From positions 1 through 64,000 of the forward strand of contig NZ_RXNW01000004.1 of assembly GCF_004283175.1 (NCBI RefSeq): a DNA stretch of 64,000 nt, given 5' to 3'. Shown in pieces: positions 18,122 through 27,721 of this stretch (its first letter is position 1; each line of letters begins with the position of its first letter). Below the pieces are notes generated by a model. It was given only the letters and a program-made list of their open reading frames with translations, was not told the DNA's origin and did no database searches. Position numbers and translations under genes: made by a program. This DNA comes from Legionella longbeachae. GTDB taxonomy: Bacteria > Pseudomonadota > Gammaproteobacteria > Legionellales > Legionellaceae.

Positions 18122-18283
18122 TAGGGTAGAGGTATGTTTTGACTTGCCCCTGACCAAATGTTTCCAAGAATGGAACGAATCTTATAAAAACTAATCTCAA
18201 CAATATACAGGATTGCAGTGAGTTAGCGGATGCAAGAGGTTTGGTCTATAATTAAACATTATACGCTTTCCCAGGAGCGCTTT

Positions 18284-18742
18284 ATGTTAAGCCAATCCCT
18301 TAGAAAATATATAGATACTCATCATATTTCCTACAAAACTATTAGTCATCCTAGAGCTTATACAGCATTACAATGTGCACAAGCAGCACATATTAAGGGA
18401 CACTATTTTGCTAAATCTGTGGTCGTCAAATTAGATGGAAAATTTGTACTCGTAGCAATTCCTGCCAATATGCGACTTGATTTAACGTCATTTAAAAAAG
18501 AGACTCATGCAAAACATGCAGAAATAGCCCATGAATTTGAGTTTCAAGATAAATTTAAAGACTGTGAAATTGGAGCAATCCCACTTTTTGGAGAGCTTTA
18601 TGGTATGGACGTTTATCTTGCAGAAAGCCTGACTCATCAGGAGTGGTTGGCTTTTAATGCAGGAAATCATAATGAAGTGCTGCAAATGAAAAGCAAGGAT
18701 TTTTTTAATCTGGTACACCCAAAAACTTTATCTCAATGTTAA
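18284..18742 (+). CDS. YbaK/ProX-family aminoacyl-tRNA deacylase
   Basis: 152 aa. YbaK/EbsC domain proteins hydrolyse mischarged aminoacyl-tRNAs. The fold is visible in ISYKTISHPRAYTALQCAQA, KSVVVKLDGKFVLVAIPAN (the conserved Lys on a strand) and GAIPLFGELYGMDVYLAESL (GxxxPFG-like motif with P and G). The ATG at 18284 follows CAGGAGCG and is chosen over an ATG 54 nt upstream. The length suits a stand-alone trans-editing protein; the amino-acid specificity is unknown. Confidence 0.8.
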   Translation: MLSQSLRKYIDTHHISYKTISHPRAYTALQCAQAAHIKGHYFAKSVVVKLDGKFVLVAIPANMRLDLTSFKKETHAKHAEIAHEFEFQDKFKDCEIGAIPLFGELYGMDVYLAESLTHQEWLAFNAGNHNEVLQMKSKDFFNLVHPKTLSQC

Positions 18743-18935
18743 CAGGAAAGAGTGGATTGTAAAAAGTTGGGTCTATAATCTGTGCATATAGAACCTATAT
18801 TAGATGAGGTTAGATCTTGTTTTAGTTTCAGTTAAAACTTATCTTATAGCTCGGCACTTGCCTTTAAGCTGATAGGAGTGCTTGATGTAAATGCCAAACT
18901 ATAAAAACAGTTTAAACTAAAGGGATCAAACCATT

Positions 18936-19289
18936 ATGTCTTGGAAACAAACAATTACACTCGAGCAGTTGCAACAAAAAGGTCGTCACTGTGAAACTAT
19001 TGATGGTCATAAAATTTTATTAATTTGGCACAATGACGCAGTACATGCTATTGCTTCTCAATGCCCACATTTCAAATTACCTTTGACCAAAGGGGTGGTT
19101 ACGGATGAAAACACCATCGTTTGCCCTTTTCATAAAAGTGCTTTTAATCTGACAACCGGACAACCCGAATGCTGGTCACCCTGGCCGCCTGCTCTTGGTA
19201 CGGTACTTGGTAAGCTTAGTAAACCCAAGAATCTGAAAATATATCCAGTCCGTATTGATAATGATAAAATTATTGTCGATGTTGCTTAA
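18936..19289 (+). CDS. Rieske [2Fe-2S] domain protein (NirD/ferredoxin-like)
   Basis: 117 aa single-domain Rieske protein. The cluster ligands are C43-x-H45 (QCPHF) and C63-x2-H66 (VCPFHKSAF), with the typical spacing of about 17 residues between pairs. It resembles small-subunit nitrite reductase or dioxygenase ferredoxin components, an electron carrier in the cytoplasm. No oxygenase or reductase partner is adjacent, so the redox partner is unknown. Confidence 0.85.
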   Translation: MSWKQTITLEQLQQKGRHCETIDGHKILLIWHNDAVHAIASQCPHFKLPLTKGVVTDENTIVCPFHKSAFNLTTGQPECWSPWPPALGTVLGKLSKPKNLKIYPVRIDNDKIIVDVA

Positions 19290-19391
19290 ATGATCTCTTG
19301 CAGCGGTATAATATCCCCTTTTTTCGGACAGTTCTCGTTTTGTTGAAAACGCTTACTTATTGAACCACCCATGGATTAAAGCTCATAAAGC

Positions 19392-19491
19392 GTAATGCTC
19401 ATGTAGTGAAAGACCAATTGTCAATAGCCCATTAATCATCTCCCAGTATTGGGGAATGATTAGGGGCTATTTTTTGCAAGAGGAGCATTAC
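19392..19491. terminator. Nested hairpin/terminator between convergent genes
   Basis: The inner stem pairs AATAGCCC and TAATCAT (19423-19439) with ATGATTA and GGGGCTATT (19456-19471), and is followed by TTTTTT on the plus strand. It is a good terminator for the Rieske gene. A further perfect 9-bp pair, GTAATGCTC (19392-19400) with GAGCATTAC (19483-19491), encloses it. The outer pair suggests a repeat element or a small structured RNA as an alternative. Confidence 0.65.
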
Positions 19492-19667
19492 TGAATAAAA
19501 ATGAAGCCTAAAGGAAATCAGGACAAATGCTATCGGTTTTGGGGTTTCCCTCGTTATCATTTTTCATCACGTTCTCTAATGCATCCAATCTTATTTTGAC
19601 TTGTTCTTTTTTAAGCATCTCTTATCTATGGAGTTGTTAATTATTAACGCCTCTTTTTCAGAGCACT

Positions 19668-21053
19668 CTAATGATTTTTTTTATGAGTCACTGAATTATC
19701 TAAAAAATTTATTAATTTTTTCATGGATGAAGCGTCTTTTAGAAAAATTCTGGCACGTGTAGAGGTAGCCCAAACAGCCGATGCTACTGCAAATCCGAGC
19801 AGTGATACACCTATAATAGCCGGCAGTGAAAAGGGTACAGTTAATAGAATAGCTGCTATAGCGGATCCTCCAACAAGGAGCGCTATAGCGCCCAAGGCAA
19901 TATTTATTTTTGCATTTCTTGTTGTGTAATTTTTTAATCCCGTTAAATTAGATTGGTAGCCTTCTTTGAAGGAGTATAGTTCCATGATTATGTTTTCTTT
20001 TGCTTTATTGTAGTCTTTAGATTCATTTGCAAATTTTATTTCATCTCTTTTTTTCGGGTTGACTCTATGGGGAATTGTATCACTATGATGATCATAGGGG
20101 GCTGAATTTTGCGTGCACAAAGGACGAGTAATAGCGACATTATCGCGAGCATGTCTCATTGCTCCATTAAATGCTTGAAACTCATGATTGCTCGTCAAAG
20201 TATTTTGTTCTACTGCTTTAAACTCATCTACAAAGACATGCATCCGCTTGGAGATTTCTTTTTCTAATTGATATCCATTGAAAGCAGTAAAAAAATCACT
20301 GTCTAAATGACCTGCCCCATTAATAGAAGTTAATGGCTCTGCTTTTCCTCCTGTAATTGCATCCCAGGCATCTGATTCCCTAAATTTATCTTTATCAATC
20401 TTTATATCAATAGCCGCTTTAACTTCATTGGAAATTTTTTGCTCCAGCTTCAAGGTAATATTTCCAGGAATTAAGTTTTGATTGTGGCTGTAGAATTGAT
20501 GTAATTGTTCTAATATCTTTTTCTGATCATCTTTAAAAATAAACTTAATTTCTTTATTTGGATGTAAGAAAGCAAAAAGATGCATTTGTGCATATAAAGT
20601 TGATATTTTGGATTCATCCGTTTTATTTTTAGGCATGTTTTTAATATCTTCCACATCATCCAGAGTGGGTTTCCTTTTGTCTGTTATATAGGATATGTGT
20701 TGATATTGATTAAAATTAGTACCTGGATTTATACCTTGTTGAGCATCTATTGTTAAAAAGCTATCAAATTTAATAGTACTTTTATTGGCGCTATCTTTTA
20801 TTTTTTTTTTAATCTGTTCTACTCGATCTGGATAAGCGGTAAACACAGAAAAACAGCTAGATTTACAAGAATTATAATGATCTTTATGGATCCCCTGTCT
20901 ATTCGAGCCAACGCAAATGGTGGCTTCATTTCCTGCATTAATACTATCGGCGATTTCTTCTATTAACATAGGGTTTGCTTCGATCATTTCTTCGAAATTT
21001 TTTTCCGCCATACATCCATCATAATCAAGAGAATAAACATACAGTTTTGTCAT
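19668..21053 (-). CDS. Uncharacterised protein with N-terminal HAD-like motif and C-terminal membrane hairpin
   Basis: 461 aa. It begins MTKLYVYSLDYDGCMAEKNFEEM, where DYDGC sits like a HAD DxD motif, and ICVGSNRQG could be the second motif. A K-rich middle and a region near 160-180 (IKFIFKDDQKKILEQ, with a DD pair) fit a HAD-type fold. Two adjacent hydrophobic helices near residues 385-435 (IALGAIALLVGGSAIAAILL and the next) would form a membrane hairpin, common in Legionella effectors. The function is unknown and the effector role is inferred. Confidence 0.6.
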   Translation of the reverse strand: MTKLYVYSLDYDGCMAEKNFEEMIEANPMLIEEIADSINAGNEATICVGSNRQGIHKDHYNSCKSSCFSVFTAYPDRVEQIKKKIKDSANKSTIKFDSFLTIDAQQGINPGTNFNQYQHISYITDKRKPTLDDVEDIKNMPKNKTDESKISTLYAQMHLFAFLHPNKEIKFIFKDDQKKILEQLHQFYSHNQNLIPGNITLKLEQKISNEVKAAIDIKIDKDKFRESDAWDAITGGKAEPLTSINGAGHLDSDFFTAFNGYQLEKEISKRMHVFVDEFKAVEQNTLTSNHEFQAFNGAMRHARDNVAITRPLCTQNSAPYDHHSDTIPHRVNPKKRDEIKFANESKDYNKAKENIIMELYSFKEGYQSNLTGLKNYTTRNAKINIALGAIALLVGGSAIAAILLTVPFSLPAIIGVSLLGFAVASAVWATSTRARIFLKDASSMKKLINFLDNSVTHKKNH

Positions 21054-21484
21054 TTTTTATGCTTCATATCATTATTGTTTATAGATAAATTTAATCATTA
21101 TGTTTATATTTAATCCAATTGATTGTATTTATAAGTGATATCAACTCAACAAATATAATTGTAATTTACGCTAAGTGATTATTGTTTGAGCAGGTGCTCA
21201 AGGTGGCTATTAATACCGAAATCCTAAAATTCATTGGATCATAAGATCAGTTGTTCCAATCGCCAGAAGCTTTCCGTTTTTCCACAATAATAATTCTTTC
21301 GATTGGATTGAGGCTAATAAATTAGGTTGATGTACAAATTCCTTATCGAATTATAGAGCGTGCTGGTGAAGATCTTAAATTGATTTAAGGGATAAGCAGG
21401 TATCAAACATCGTAGGTTGGCTTCAGTCCAACCTACGATTTCTTGATAACAGTCCTGTAATGATTATTTTGGAAAATACGTTAA
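21054..21484. other. Intergenic region with one palindromic element
   Basis: About 430 bp with no supported gene. The only clear structure is the hairpin at 21401-21448. The rest is AT-rich and may hold the promoter of the gene at 19668-21053. Confidence 0.5.
21401..21448. repeat. REP-like palindrome (CGTAGGTTGG type)
   Basis: ATCGTAGGTTGG (21409-21420) and CCAACCTACGAT (21428-21439) are perfect inverted arms around a 7-nt loop. TATCAA (21401-21406) and TTGATA (21443-21448) extend the structure. This core sequence is typical of dispersed palindromic repeats found between genes in many bacteria. It lies downstream of rapA and may also end that transcript. Confidence 0.65.
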
Positions 21485-24340
21485 TTACACTTTATTAATC
21501 ACTACCCTTAATGCCTGTAACTTTAAAGTAGCGCTATGCATCAACTGTTCACCTTCTACGAGCTGATTTTTTAAATAACTAACTTCTTCATCCCGTATTG
21601 AGGGGTTAATCTTTTTTAATGCTTCAAGCCGATTAATCTCGTGATTTATGCAGTCCTTCATTTGTTTAATTGCTTTTTCAAGAATCTCCTGAAGCTGAAT
21701 TTCAGCAACCTTTTTACTTTGTGTTAATATCATTTCCAGATCCTGGTGAACCTGCTGAATAATGGGGTAACATAAGTGGCGCTTTACGGGCTCACACAAT
21801 TGATTTAATTGATTATAACCCAATACCTTAGAAAGGTTTTTTCCTGAAACATCCATGAACACTCGAATCGGTTCCAGGGGTAGAAAGCGTTCTAGTTGCA
21901 GACTTTTGGGTGCTGCACAATTTACCGTAAAAAAGGACTCCAAAAATAAAGTTCCAGGCTTGATACTTTTAATGGAAATTGTTGCTAAAGTTGCGTTTCC
22001 TAACTCAGATTCTAAAGTCATTTCCATACATTCACTGACCATAGGATGTTCCCAGCTTAGAAACTCAATATCCTCGCGAATAAGTGCTTTGGGACGCGAA
22101 TAAGTTACAGTAACGCCGTCCTCTCTTAAACCTGGAAAATGGCTTGTTTTCATGTGATCTGTGGGACGGAGAATTTCAGTATTTTCTGAATGGTATTCAT
22201 GATCAATACCGTACTCTTGAAATACCTGTGCCATGTAATTTTCCAATTCCAAACAATTTTCTTCTGCTTCGATGGCGGTAATTAGTTCCTGGGCTTGTTG
22301 GGCATTACACGAATTTAGTTCCAGCAAACGATCGCGGCCATCATGCAATGCCTGATTGATTTCTTCTGCGCGTATTTTAGTGCGGGCAATCAAGGTGTTA
22401 AGTTCTTCCTCGCTTGTTTCTACTCGATCGAGAATAGGCAAAAGTTCATTTTCAAATTCTTCATAAAGAGTAAAACCAACAGAACAACTTTGAGTAAATA
22501 AGTTAATTCCTTCATGATACCAGCGAAATAATTTCTCTTGCACCGAATTCAAAAGGTATGGAACATGAATCTTAATCGTATGGCGTTGTCCTATACGATC
22601 GAGACGTCCAATACGTTGCTCCACCAAATCAGGATTTAAAGGTAAATCAAACAAAACAAGATGATGTGCAAATTGAAAATTCCGACCTTCGCTTCCAATT
22701 TCAGAACAAACAAGTGCTTGTGCGCCATTTTCTTGTTCCGCAAAATACGCGGCAGCGCGATCACGTTCAATAATAGACAATCCTTCATGAAAGGAGGCGC
22801 AGCGAATTCCCATTTTTAATTTTAAATGTTGATCCAAAGCAATAGCGGTATTTGCTTTAGCACAAATAATTAGAACTTTGTGGGGATAAAGTTCTTTAGT
22901 TTTATCGGTTAACCATGTCACGCGAGGATCGTTTTCAAGCCAAATTTGTTTATCAACAAGTTGTTCTGGATAAAGTTTCCTCTGGCCTTTTTGTTCTCCC
23001 AATGAAGAATAAATGATAGGACACTCTAGAGGGTAAGCATGTACTTGCCGTTCGGGAAAGCCTTGAATGGCTGCGCGAGTATTGCGAAATAAAACGCGTC
23101 CCGTACCATGTCTGTCTAACAAATCTCTAATTACTTGATCAATGCTTGTTTCTATTGTTTCACCCAAATAAACTTCGAGTTGTGATTTTAATTCTATGCT
23201 TAAATCATCGATAGATGCATCTTCACCATATGCCATGAGCGCTTGCACTAATTTATTGATTTCCTGATATCCATCTTCTTCTTTTTTAAATGCCGAAAAA
23301 TCATAAAACCGTGAAGAGTCCAGCAATCGTAATCGAGCAAAATGACTGGCAATTCCTGCTTGCTCAGGAGTTGCTGTTAACAAGAGTAAGCCTTTACTGT
23401 GCGCAGACAATTCTTCAATACATTCATACTCTGGACTTTTCTCTTCTTCAGACCAATGTAGATGATGGGCTTCATCGACAACAAGCAAGTCCCATTTACT
23501 TGCCAGGGCTTGTTGGCGCGCATTTTCATTATCCATCAGAAAATCCAAACTGCATAAAATCAATTGTTCATTTTCAAAAAGGTTTTCTTGCGTTGTTCCG
23601 ATTTGAATCCCTTCTTCGTCGTCCAGCTCATAGATCTGTTCATAGCGGTTGGCATCGATGATTGAGAAGTTCAAATTAAAACGGCGGATCATTTCTACCA
23701 GCCATTGATGAATTAATGTTTGCGGTACTACGATCAGAACCCGATTGGCACGTCCTGTATGGAGCTGGTAATGTAAAATCATACCTGCTTCTATGGTTTT
23801 TCCAAGGCCTACTTCATCGGCAAGCAAGACGCGCGGAGCATAGCGGTGTGCGACTTCATGAGCGATATAAACCTGATGTCTCAGGTGACTGGTTCTTGAG
23901 CCTAATAATCCTCTGACTCGAGATTGTTGCAATCTGCTCGCATGGTTTAGAGTATCTATTCTTAATTTGAAAGTGCTCAACTTATCCAATAACCCACTGA
24001 ACAATCGTTGTTCAGGAGTATTTAACTTGATAAAACAATCCAAATTAACTTCGCTGATATAAAGCTTATTACCTGCATCATCCACACCACGGTAAAAATA
24101 CAGCCCCTGCCGTTCCTCAACCTGGGTAATATTTATTTTTTTGTGGCTGGAAGTCATAACTTCTTCGCCTTCTTTATAAATGATACGACTCAGCGGAGCA
24201 TTATCCGTAGAGTAAATGCGTTCTTCTTCGGCAGCGGGGAAACTCACACTTACCTGTCTCCCACTTACATCAATAATAATACCCAGACCGAGTTTTGATT
24301 CGGTATTGCTTATCCAGCGTTGGCCAATAGTAAAAGTCAT
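21485..24340 (-). CDS. rapA: RNA polymerase-associated protein RapA (SWI2/SNF2 ATPase)
   Basis: 951 aa, near the usual length of RapA (E. coli 968). RapA is an ATP-driven translocase that recycles RNA polymerase. The Tudor-like N-terminus starts MTFTIGQRWISNTESKLGLG. The helicase core shows VLLADEVGLGKTIEAG (Walker A), LLVVDEAHHLHW (DEAH) and LLLTATPEQ, and the second lobe has ERIGRLDRIGQRHTI. I place the start at 24340; 35 more codons upstream are lysine/phenylalanine-rich and unlike the family. The neighbouring genes are effector candidates, so no operon is implied. Confidence 0.95.
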   Translation of the reverse strand: MTFTIGQRWISNTESKLGLGIIIDVSGRQVSVSFPAAEEERIYSTDNAPLSRIIYKEGEEVMTSSHKKINITQVEERQGLYFYRGVDDAGNKLYISEVNLDCFIKLNTPEQRLFSGLLDKLSTFKLRIDTLNHASRLQQSRVRGLLGSRTSHLRHQVYIAHEVAHRYAPRVLLADEVGLGKTIEAGMILHYQLHTGRANRVLIVVPQTLIHQWLVEMIRRFNLNFSIIDANRYEQIYELDDEEGIQIGTTQENLFENEQLILCSLDFLMDNENARQQALASKWDLLVVDEAHHLHWSEEEKSPEYECIEELSAHSKGLLLLTATPEQAGIASHFARLRLLDSSRFYDFSAFKKEEDGYQEINKLVQALMAYGEDASIDDLSIELKSQLEVYLGETIETSIDQVIRDLLDRHGTGRVLFRNTRAAIQGFPERQVHAYPLECPIIYSSLGEQKGQRKLYPEQLVDKQIWLENDPRVTWLTDKTKELYPHKVLIICAKANTAIALDQHLKLKMGIRCASFHEGLSIIERDRAAAYFAEQENGAQALVCSEIGSEGRNFQFAHHLVLFDLPLNPDLVEQRIGRLDRIGQRHTIKIHVPYLLNSVQEKLFRWYHEGINLFTQSCSVGFTLYEEFENELLPILDRVETSEEELNTLIARTKIRAEEINQALHDGRDRLLELNSCNAQQAQELITAIEAEENCLELENYMAQVFQEYGIDHEYHSENTEILRPTDHMKTSHFPGLREDGVTVTYSRPKALIREDIEFLSWEHPMVSECMEMTLESELGNATLATISIKSIKPGTLFLESFFTVNCAAPKSLQLERFLPLEPIRVFMDVSGKNLSKVLGYNQLNQLCEPVKRHLCYPIIQQVHQDLEMILTQSKKVAEIQLQEILEKAIKQMKDCINHEINRLEALKKINPSIRDEEVSYLKNQLVEGEQLMHSATLKLQALRVVINKV

Positions 24341-24462
24341 AAGAAACCATGTTTTTTTAAGTATGACTAAAATAATAAAAAACTTAAAGAAACTCAACTT
24401 GACACGTAGCTTTTTTTTGAAATAGAATGGCGCAATTTTAATCATAAAGAGGACGTTAGACT

Positions 24463-25071
24463 ATGCAAGCAAAAAGAGAGACCTTTCCTGAGTTGAGTAT
24501 TAAGGAGCTAATTGCGTTGGTTGGAGTTGCTGCATGTTCAGAAAGTGATAGGGAGAAAAAGGAAGCACAAGAAATTATAGCTGCATATGCTACTGAAAAG
24601 AAAAAAACTGCTCCAGGATTTTTTACTCCTTATAGAAGTTTAAAAGATTTTGGCGGTAATTTAGTTCTTCCAGTTGTTTCTCCTTTAACTTTAGGGCTCG
24701 TTGCTGGTGTTACCGCGATTGGTGCAGCATTAGGAACGATTACTATTGCAGGGAGTTTGTTATTTGCAGCTGGTGCTGGTGTCGTCGGTCTTTTCAATAA
24801 AAACGCAAAAGAAACAGCAAAAGATGCGCTTATGGCCGCTGCCTTGGCTGGTATTGTCTCAGTTGCTTGTACTATTCTTACTGCTGCATTGGCTGTAATT
24901 GCTGTTGTTTCAACCCCATTATTAATTGCCAGTATTTTTACCCGCGGCGGCGCTACTCTTTTTTCTGCTGTTTCTGACTGCTTCTCTCGTTGCTTCCCTA
25001 AATCAGAAGCTCCAAAGCATGAGGAAGTTAATGAAATAATGGAAGATCAACCTATTTTAGCATGTAATTAA
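24463..25071 (+). CDS. Uncharacterised protein with hydrophobic Ala/Gly-rich segments
   Basis: 202 aa. A polar N-terminus (KRETFPELSIKELI) is followed by several long hydrophobic Ala/Gly/Val-rich stretches (LVAGVTAIGAALGTITIAGS and AGIVSVACTILTAALAVIAV), then a charged tail. It is probably membrane-inserting. AGAGGA lies 9 nt before the ATG. No homologous family is recognised. Small hydrophobic proteins of this sort are common among Legionella effectors, and it sits between rapA and a coiled-coil effector candidate; this role is inferred. Confidence 0.6.
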   Translation: MQAKRETFPELSIKELIALVGVAACSESDREKKEAQEIIAAYATEKKKTAPGFFTPYRSLKDFGGNLVLPVVSPLTLGLVAGVTAIGAALGTITIAGSLLFAAGAGVVGLFNKNAKETAKDALMAAALAGIVSVACTILTAALAVIAVVSTPLLIASIFTRGGATLFSAVSDCFSRCFPKSEAPKHEEVNEIMEDQPILACN

Positions 25072-25081
25072 TACCTGTTTT

Positions 25082-25106
25082 AAGCTAGGCTTTAATCGCC
25101 TAGCTT
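25082..25106 (+). terminator. Intrinsic terminator hairpin
   Basis: AAGCTAGGC (25082-25090) and GCCTAGCTT (25098-25106) form a perfect 9-bp stem with a 7-nt loop just after the stop at 25071, followed by TCTCTCC. The T-tract is weak, but position and symmetry support termination. Confidence 0.65.
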
Positions 25107-25273
25107 TCTCTCCGCTTTAGTGATGGCAATACCCTTTCTCTGTCTTTAAAAAGAACACACTTTGTTAAATTAAAACAGCTTAGATCTAAAAATTAATTTT
25201 TACTTGTTTTTTTAAGCTATCATGGTTAAAAATAGTTGGCACAGGATGAATATTTAACAGAAAGGGAACTCAC

Positions 25274-26560
25274 ATGGCTACCAACACAGAAGAGCTTCAG
25301 GCTCTTGTCACTACAGATACAGAAAATGATCTCAAGGAAGTAACAGAAACCACGCCACTCCAAACTAACTTAGAGGAAGAAATTCAAGCTAAGTTAAAAG
25401 CCCTTAGTGATACCGAAGAAAATAAATTCAAAAAAATGACAATCACTAAAGAAATATTCGAACAAATTAGAAAAAGTTTGGAAGAAACTGTTAAAAGTAT
25501 GGAGAAAAATCCAAGCCTTTTCTCTCGTGCTGCAGATTTTTGGGGTGAATTACCGCTATGGCAAAAAATTCTCGGCGGGGTTGCCGTTACGCTACCTACT
25601 TTAATTATTGGTATCGCTGCCAATGTTGGTTTTCTGCTGGCAATTTGTGGGGTAACGGCGATTACCTATACAGCAGGTGGACTTATTCTCGATGATCATC
25701 ACAAATGCAGCACCAGTGCAGTTGAGAGTTTGCAAAAAGGGATTTTAGGTTTGGCAGACTTACTTGAGTTAACGATTAATGCCCTAAATGTCATTCGCGA
25801 ACAATTAGAGATCGAAATTACAAAGTTCGCACAAGAAAATCAACGTCTTGCTGAAAATATTAATTTTTTAAGTAACCAAATCGATGCGGTTGATAAACAA
25901 GTACGGGCCACCTCTAAAATTAATGAATCACTCACCATTACCAAAGATGGGTTACAATGCGTTGCCAACACTTTAACTGAGGGTGTAAACCAACAAACAG
26001 ATTTATTGCAACGAGCCCAAGAAAAATTGCGCTATATTAATGAAGCCTATGGTAGCAGTCAGAAAGAGTTGGGAGAGAAAATTTTAGAGATTGAGAAGGT
26101 AAGAGCTGAATTAGGGGAGGATCTAAATAAAGCCAAATTAATGATAGAGGCTTTGGGGTCGGCAATCTCAGAATTTTCATCCACAATTGGCAATGAAGAA
26201 AAGCAACGCGTATTCCAAGAAAAATTGGATGATTTTCTTAAAAATAAAGAAGCTAGTTTTCTGCACATAGCCGAACGAATTTGCGAGGCAGAAAAAAAAC
26301 TCATACTCGTACAAAAAGAGTTAGAAATTACGAACGCTTCGTATCGAGAACTCCTTGAAAGACAAGGAAAACAAGTGGATAGACTTGAAGGTTTGGATTT
26401 CAAAGGGTTATCTAAAAAATTGTCTAAAGCACCAAGTTCTAAAGAAACATTCATTGGCGAATCTCTAAGCAAAAATGGGCTTTATGCGACATCTAAGAAA
26501 GTCAATGAGTCTACAGAAACACATGAATCGAAAGTGACTCAGACGCTGCAGCACAATTAA
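25274..26560 (+). CDS. Coiled-coil membrane protein, LegC2/LegC7 (YlfB/YlfA)-like effector candidate
   Basis: 428 aa. An acidic N-terminus (MATNTEELQALVTT) is followed by a two-helix hydrophobic hairpin (~residues 95-140, ILGGVAVTLPTLIIGIAANV and the next helix). A long heptad-rich coiled coil (~160-385) ends in a polar tail. The length and layout match the Legionella LegC7/YlfA and LegC2/YlfB proteins, which act like SNAREs on host membranes; the match is by architecture, not alignment. The ribosome site is AAGGGA 6 nt upstream. The gene has its own spacer and a weak downstream hairpin. Confidence 0.6.
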   Translation: MATNTEELQALVTTDTENDLKEVTETTPLQTNLEEEIQAKLKALSDTEENKFKKMTITKEIFEQIRKSLEETVKSMEKNPSLFSRAADFWGELPLWQKILGGVAVTLPTLIIGIAANVGFLLAICGVTAITYTAGGLILDDHHKCSTSAVESLQKGILGLADLLELTINALNVIREQLEIEITKFAQENQRLAENINFLSNQIDAVDKQVRATSKINESLTITKDGLQCVANTLTEGVNQQTDLLQRAQEKLRYINEAYGSSQKELGEKILEIEKVRAELGEDLNKAKLMIEALGSAISEFSSTIGNEEKQRVFQEKLDDFLKNKEASFLHIAERICEAEKKLILVQKELEITNASYRELLERQGKQVDRLEGLDFKGLSKKLSKAPSSKETFIGESLSKNGLYATSKKVNESTETHESKVTQTLQHN

Positions 26561-26587
26561 TTAATAAATACTCGCGATTCCTATCTG

Positions 26588-26648
26588 CCCCTCGTTTAAT
26601 TTTTTCCTGGTTGAGTGAGGGGATTTTCTCACCCTGTTTCTAGGGTGA
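26588..26648. terminator. Paired weak hairpins between convergent genes
   Basis: CCCCTC (26588-26593) with GAGGGG (26617-26622) leads into ATTTTC, and TCACCCT (26629-26635) pairs with AGGGTGA (26642-26648). They lie between a plus-strand and a minus-strand gene that converge, so they may terminate both. Stems are short; the call is tentative. Confidence 0.4.
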
Positions 26649-26670
26649 ATTATCAACACGTATGCGTAAA

Positions 26671-27309
26671 CTAAATTTTACCTGCCATGGATAACTCATA
26701 GGCCTTTAAAGCAGCTTGCACCGCTGTACGTTCACCTAGACGTTGATACCATGACAGCAGATGGGTAAATCTTTGCGTATCGATAGTTTGTTTGTAGAAC
26801 ACTTGAAAACAATATATCCAGGGCCAAATAGCCATATCTGCAATAGTATAATCATCTCCGCCAATAAACGGGCGATTGGTTAATTGTTTTTCCATAACAC
26901 CCAACAAACGATCACTTTCATCTGTATAGCGTTTTAGTGCATACGGAATCTGTTCAGGGGCTGCGCGGTGAAAGTGTCCTAATTGGCCAAACATTGGGCC
27001 AATGTGTGCTGCCTGAAAATAACACCACTGCAAAATCGTGTATTTAGCTTTTGGTGCACTAGGTAGGAATTTTCCATGTTTTTCTGCAAGATATTGCAAA
27101 ATTGCTACACTTTCAAATAAATAAAAATCTTCCTGAGAATCATACAAAACCGGGATCTTATTATTGGGTGAAATTTTTAAAAACTCTGGATTAAATTGCT
27201 CATTTTTGGAAATATCAATTAATTTGATCGTATAGGGTTGAGATAGCTCCTCCAGTATAATGGTTGGTTTTATGCCATTGGGAGTGCCAAAAGAGTATAA
27301 TGAATACAT
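26671..27309 (-). CDS. Glutathione S-transferase, YfcG/YghU (Nu-class)-like
   Basis: 212 aa with a thioredoxin-fold N-domain and helical C-domain. MYSLYSFGTPNGIKPTIILEE carries the TPNG/K active-site loop of Nu-class enzymes. NKIPVLYDS (cis-Pro) and ESVAILQYLAEKHG (gamma-Glu-binding ES) identify the GSH site. The C-domain has DYTIADMAIWPW. Such proteins act as glutathione-dependent disulfide reductases or conjugating enzymes in the cytosol. Start and length fit the family. Confidence 0.88.
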   Translation of the reverse strand: MYSLYSFGTPNGIKPTIILEELSQPYTIKLIDISKNEQFNPEFLKISPNNKIPVLYDSQEDFYLFESVAILQYLAEKHGKFLPSAPKAKYTILQWCYFQAAHIGPMFGQLGHFHRAAPEQIPYALKRYTDESDRLLGVMEKQLTNRPFIGGDDYTIADMAIWPWIYCFQVFYKQTIDTQRFTHLLSWYQRLGERTAVQAALKAYELSMAGKI

Positions 27310-27317
27310 GCGAACCT

Positions 27318-27604
27318 CCTGTTTTAATTTCTATGTGATCTGAGTCTTTCAGTAACATTGAGCGGATGCCAAGATAAGCTATTGAAATGCCACCTAACCA
27401 TATCAAAAGATTATATAATGTCAAAACATAACTCAATGAAATTGCCTTTTTTGCTGCAGATACAGGCGAATCAGTTATTTTTGTAAATCTAATTAAGCGA
27501 TAGGACGTGCTTTTTAAAGAATATTTTCTTGCAGAATCGTCTTGCATCAATCTATAGCACACAGGAAGAAGTTTCATTATACTGGGTACTAAAATTGATG
27601 ACAC
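27318..27604 (-). pseudogene. Possible LysE/RhtB transporter remnant
   Basis: A frame upstream of the GST contains LLIWLGGISIAYLGIRSMLL, similar to the IKxLGAxYLxYLGxxxL motif of LysE/RhtB amino-acid exporters, preceded by a plausible part-helix (AAKKAISLSYVLTLYN). The frame ends out of phase in the GST coding start, and the rest of the family (N-terminal PGP motif, C-terminal helices) is missing. I read it as a decayed gene fragment, with low certainty. Confidence 0.35.
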
Positions 27605-27721
27605 GGAAACATGTTATGTATGCGCCCACAGTTGCTCTTTTTAATCCCTTTTGCTCTTTTTTTCTTCTTAAATTATTTTTCTTCATGGAAGACACCCTAA
27701 ATTTGCAGAAAGAGTAACTTA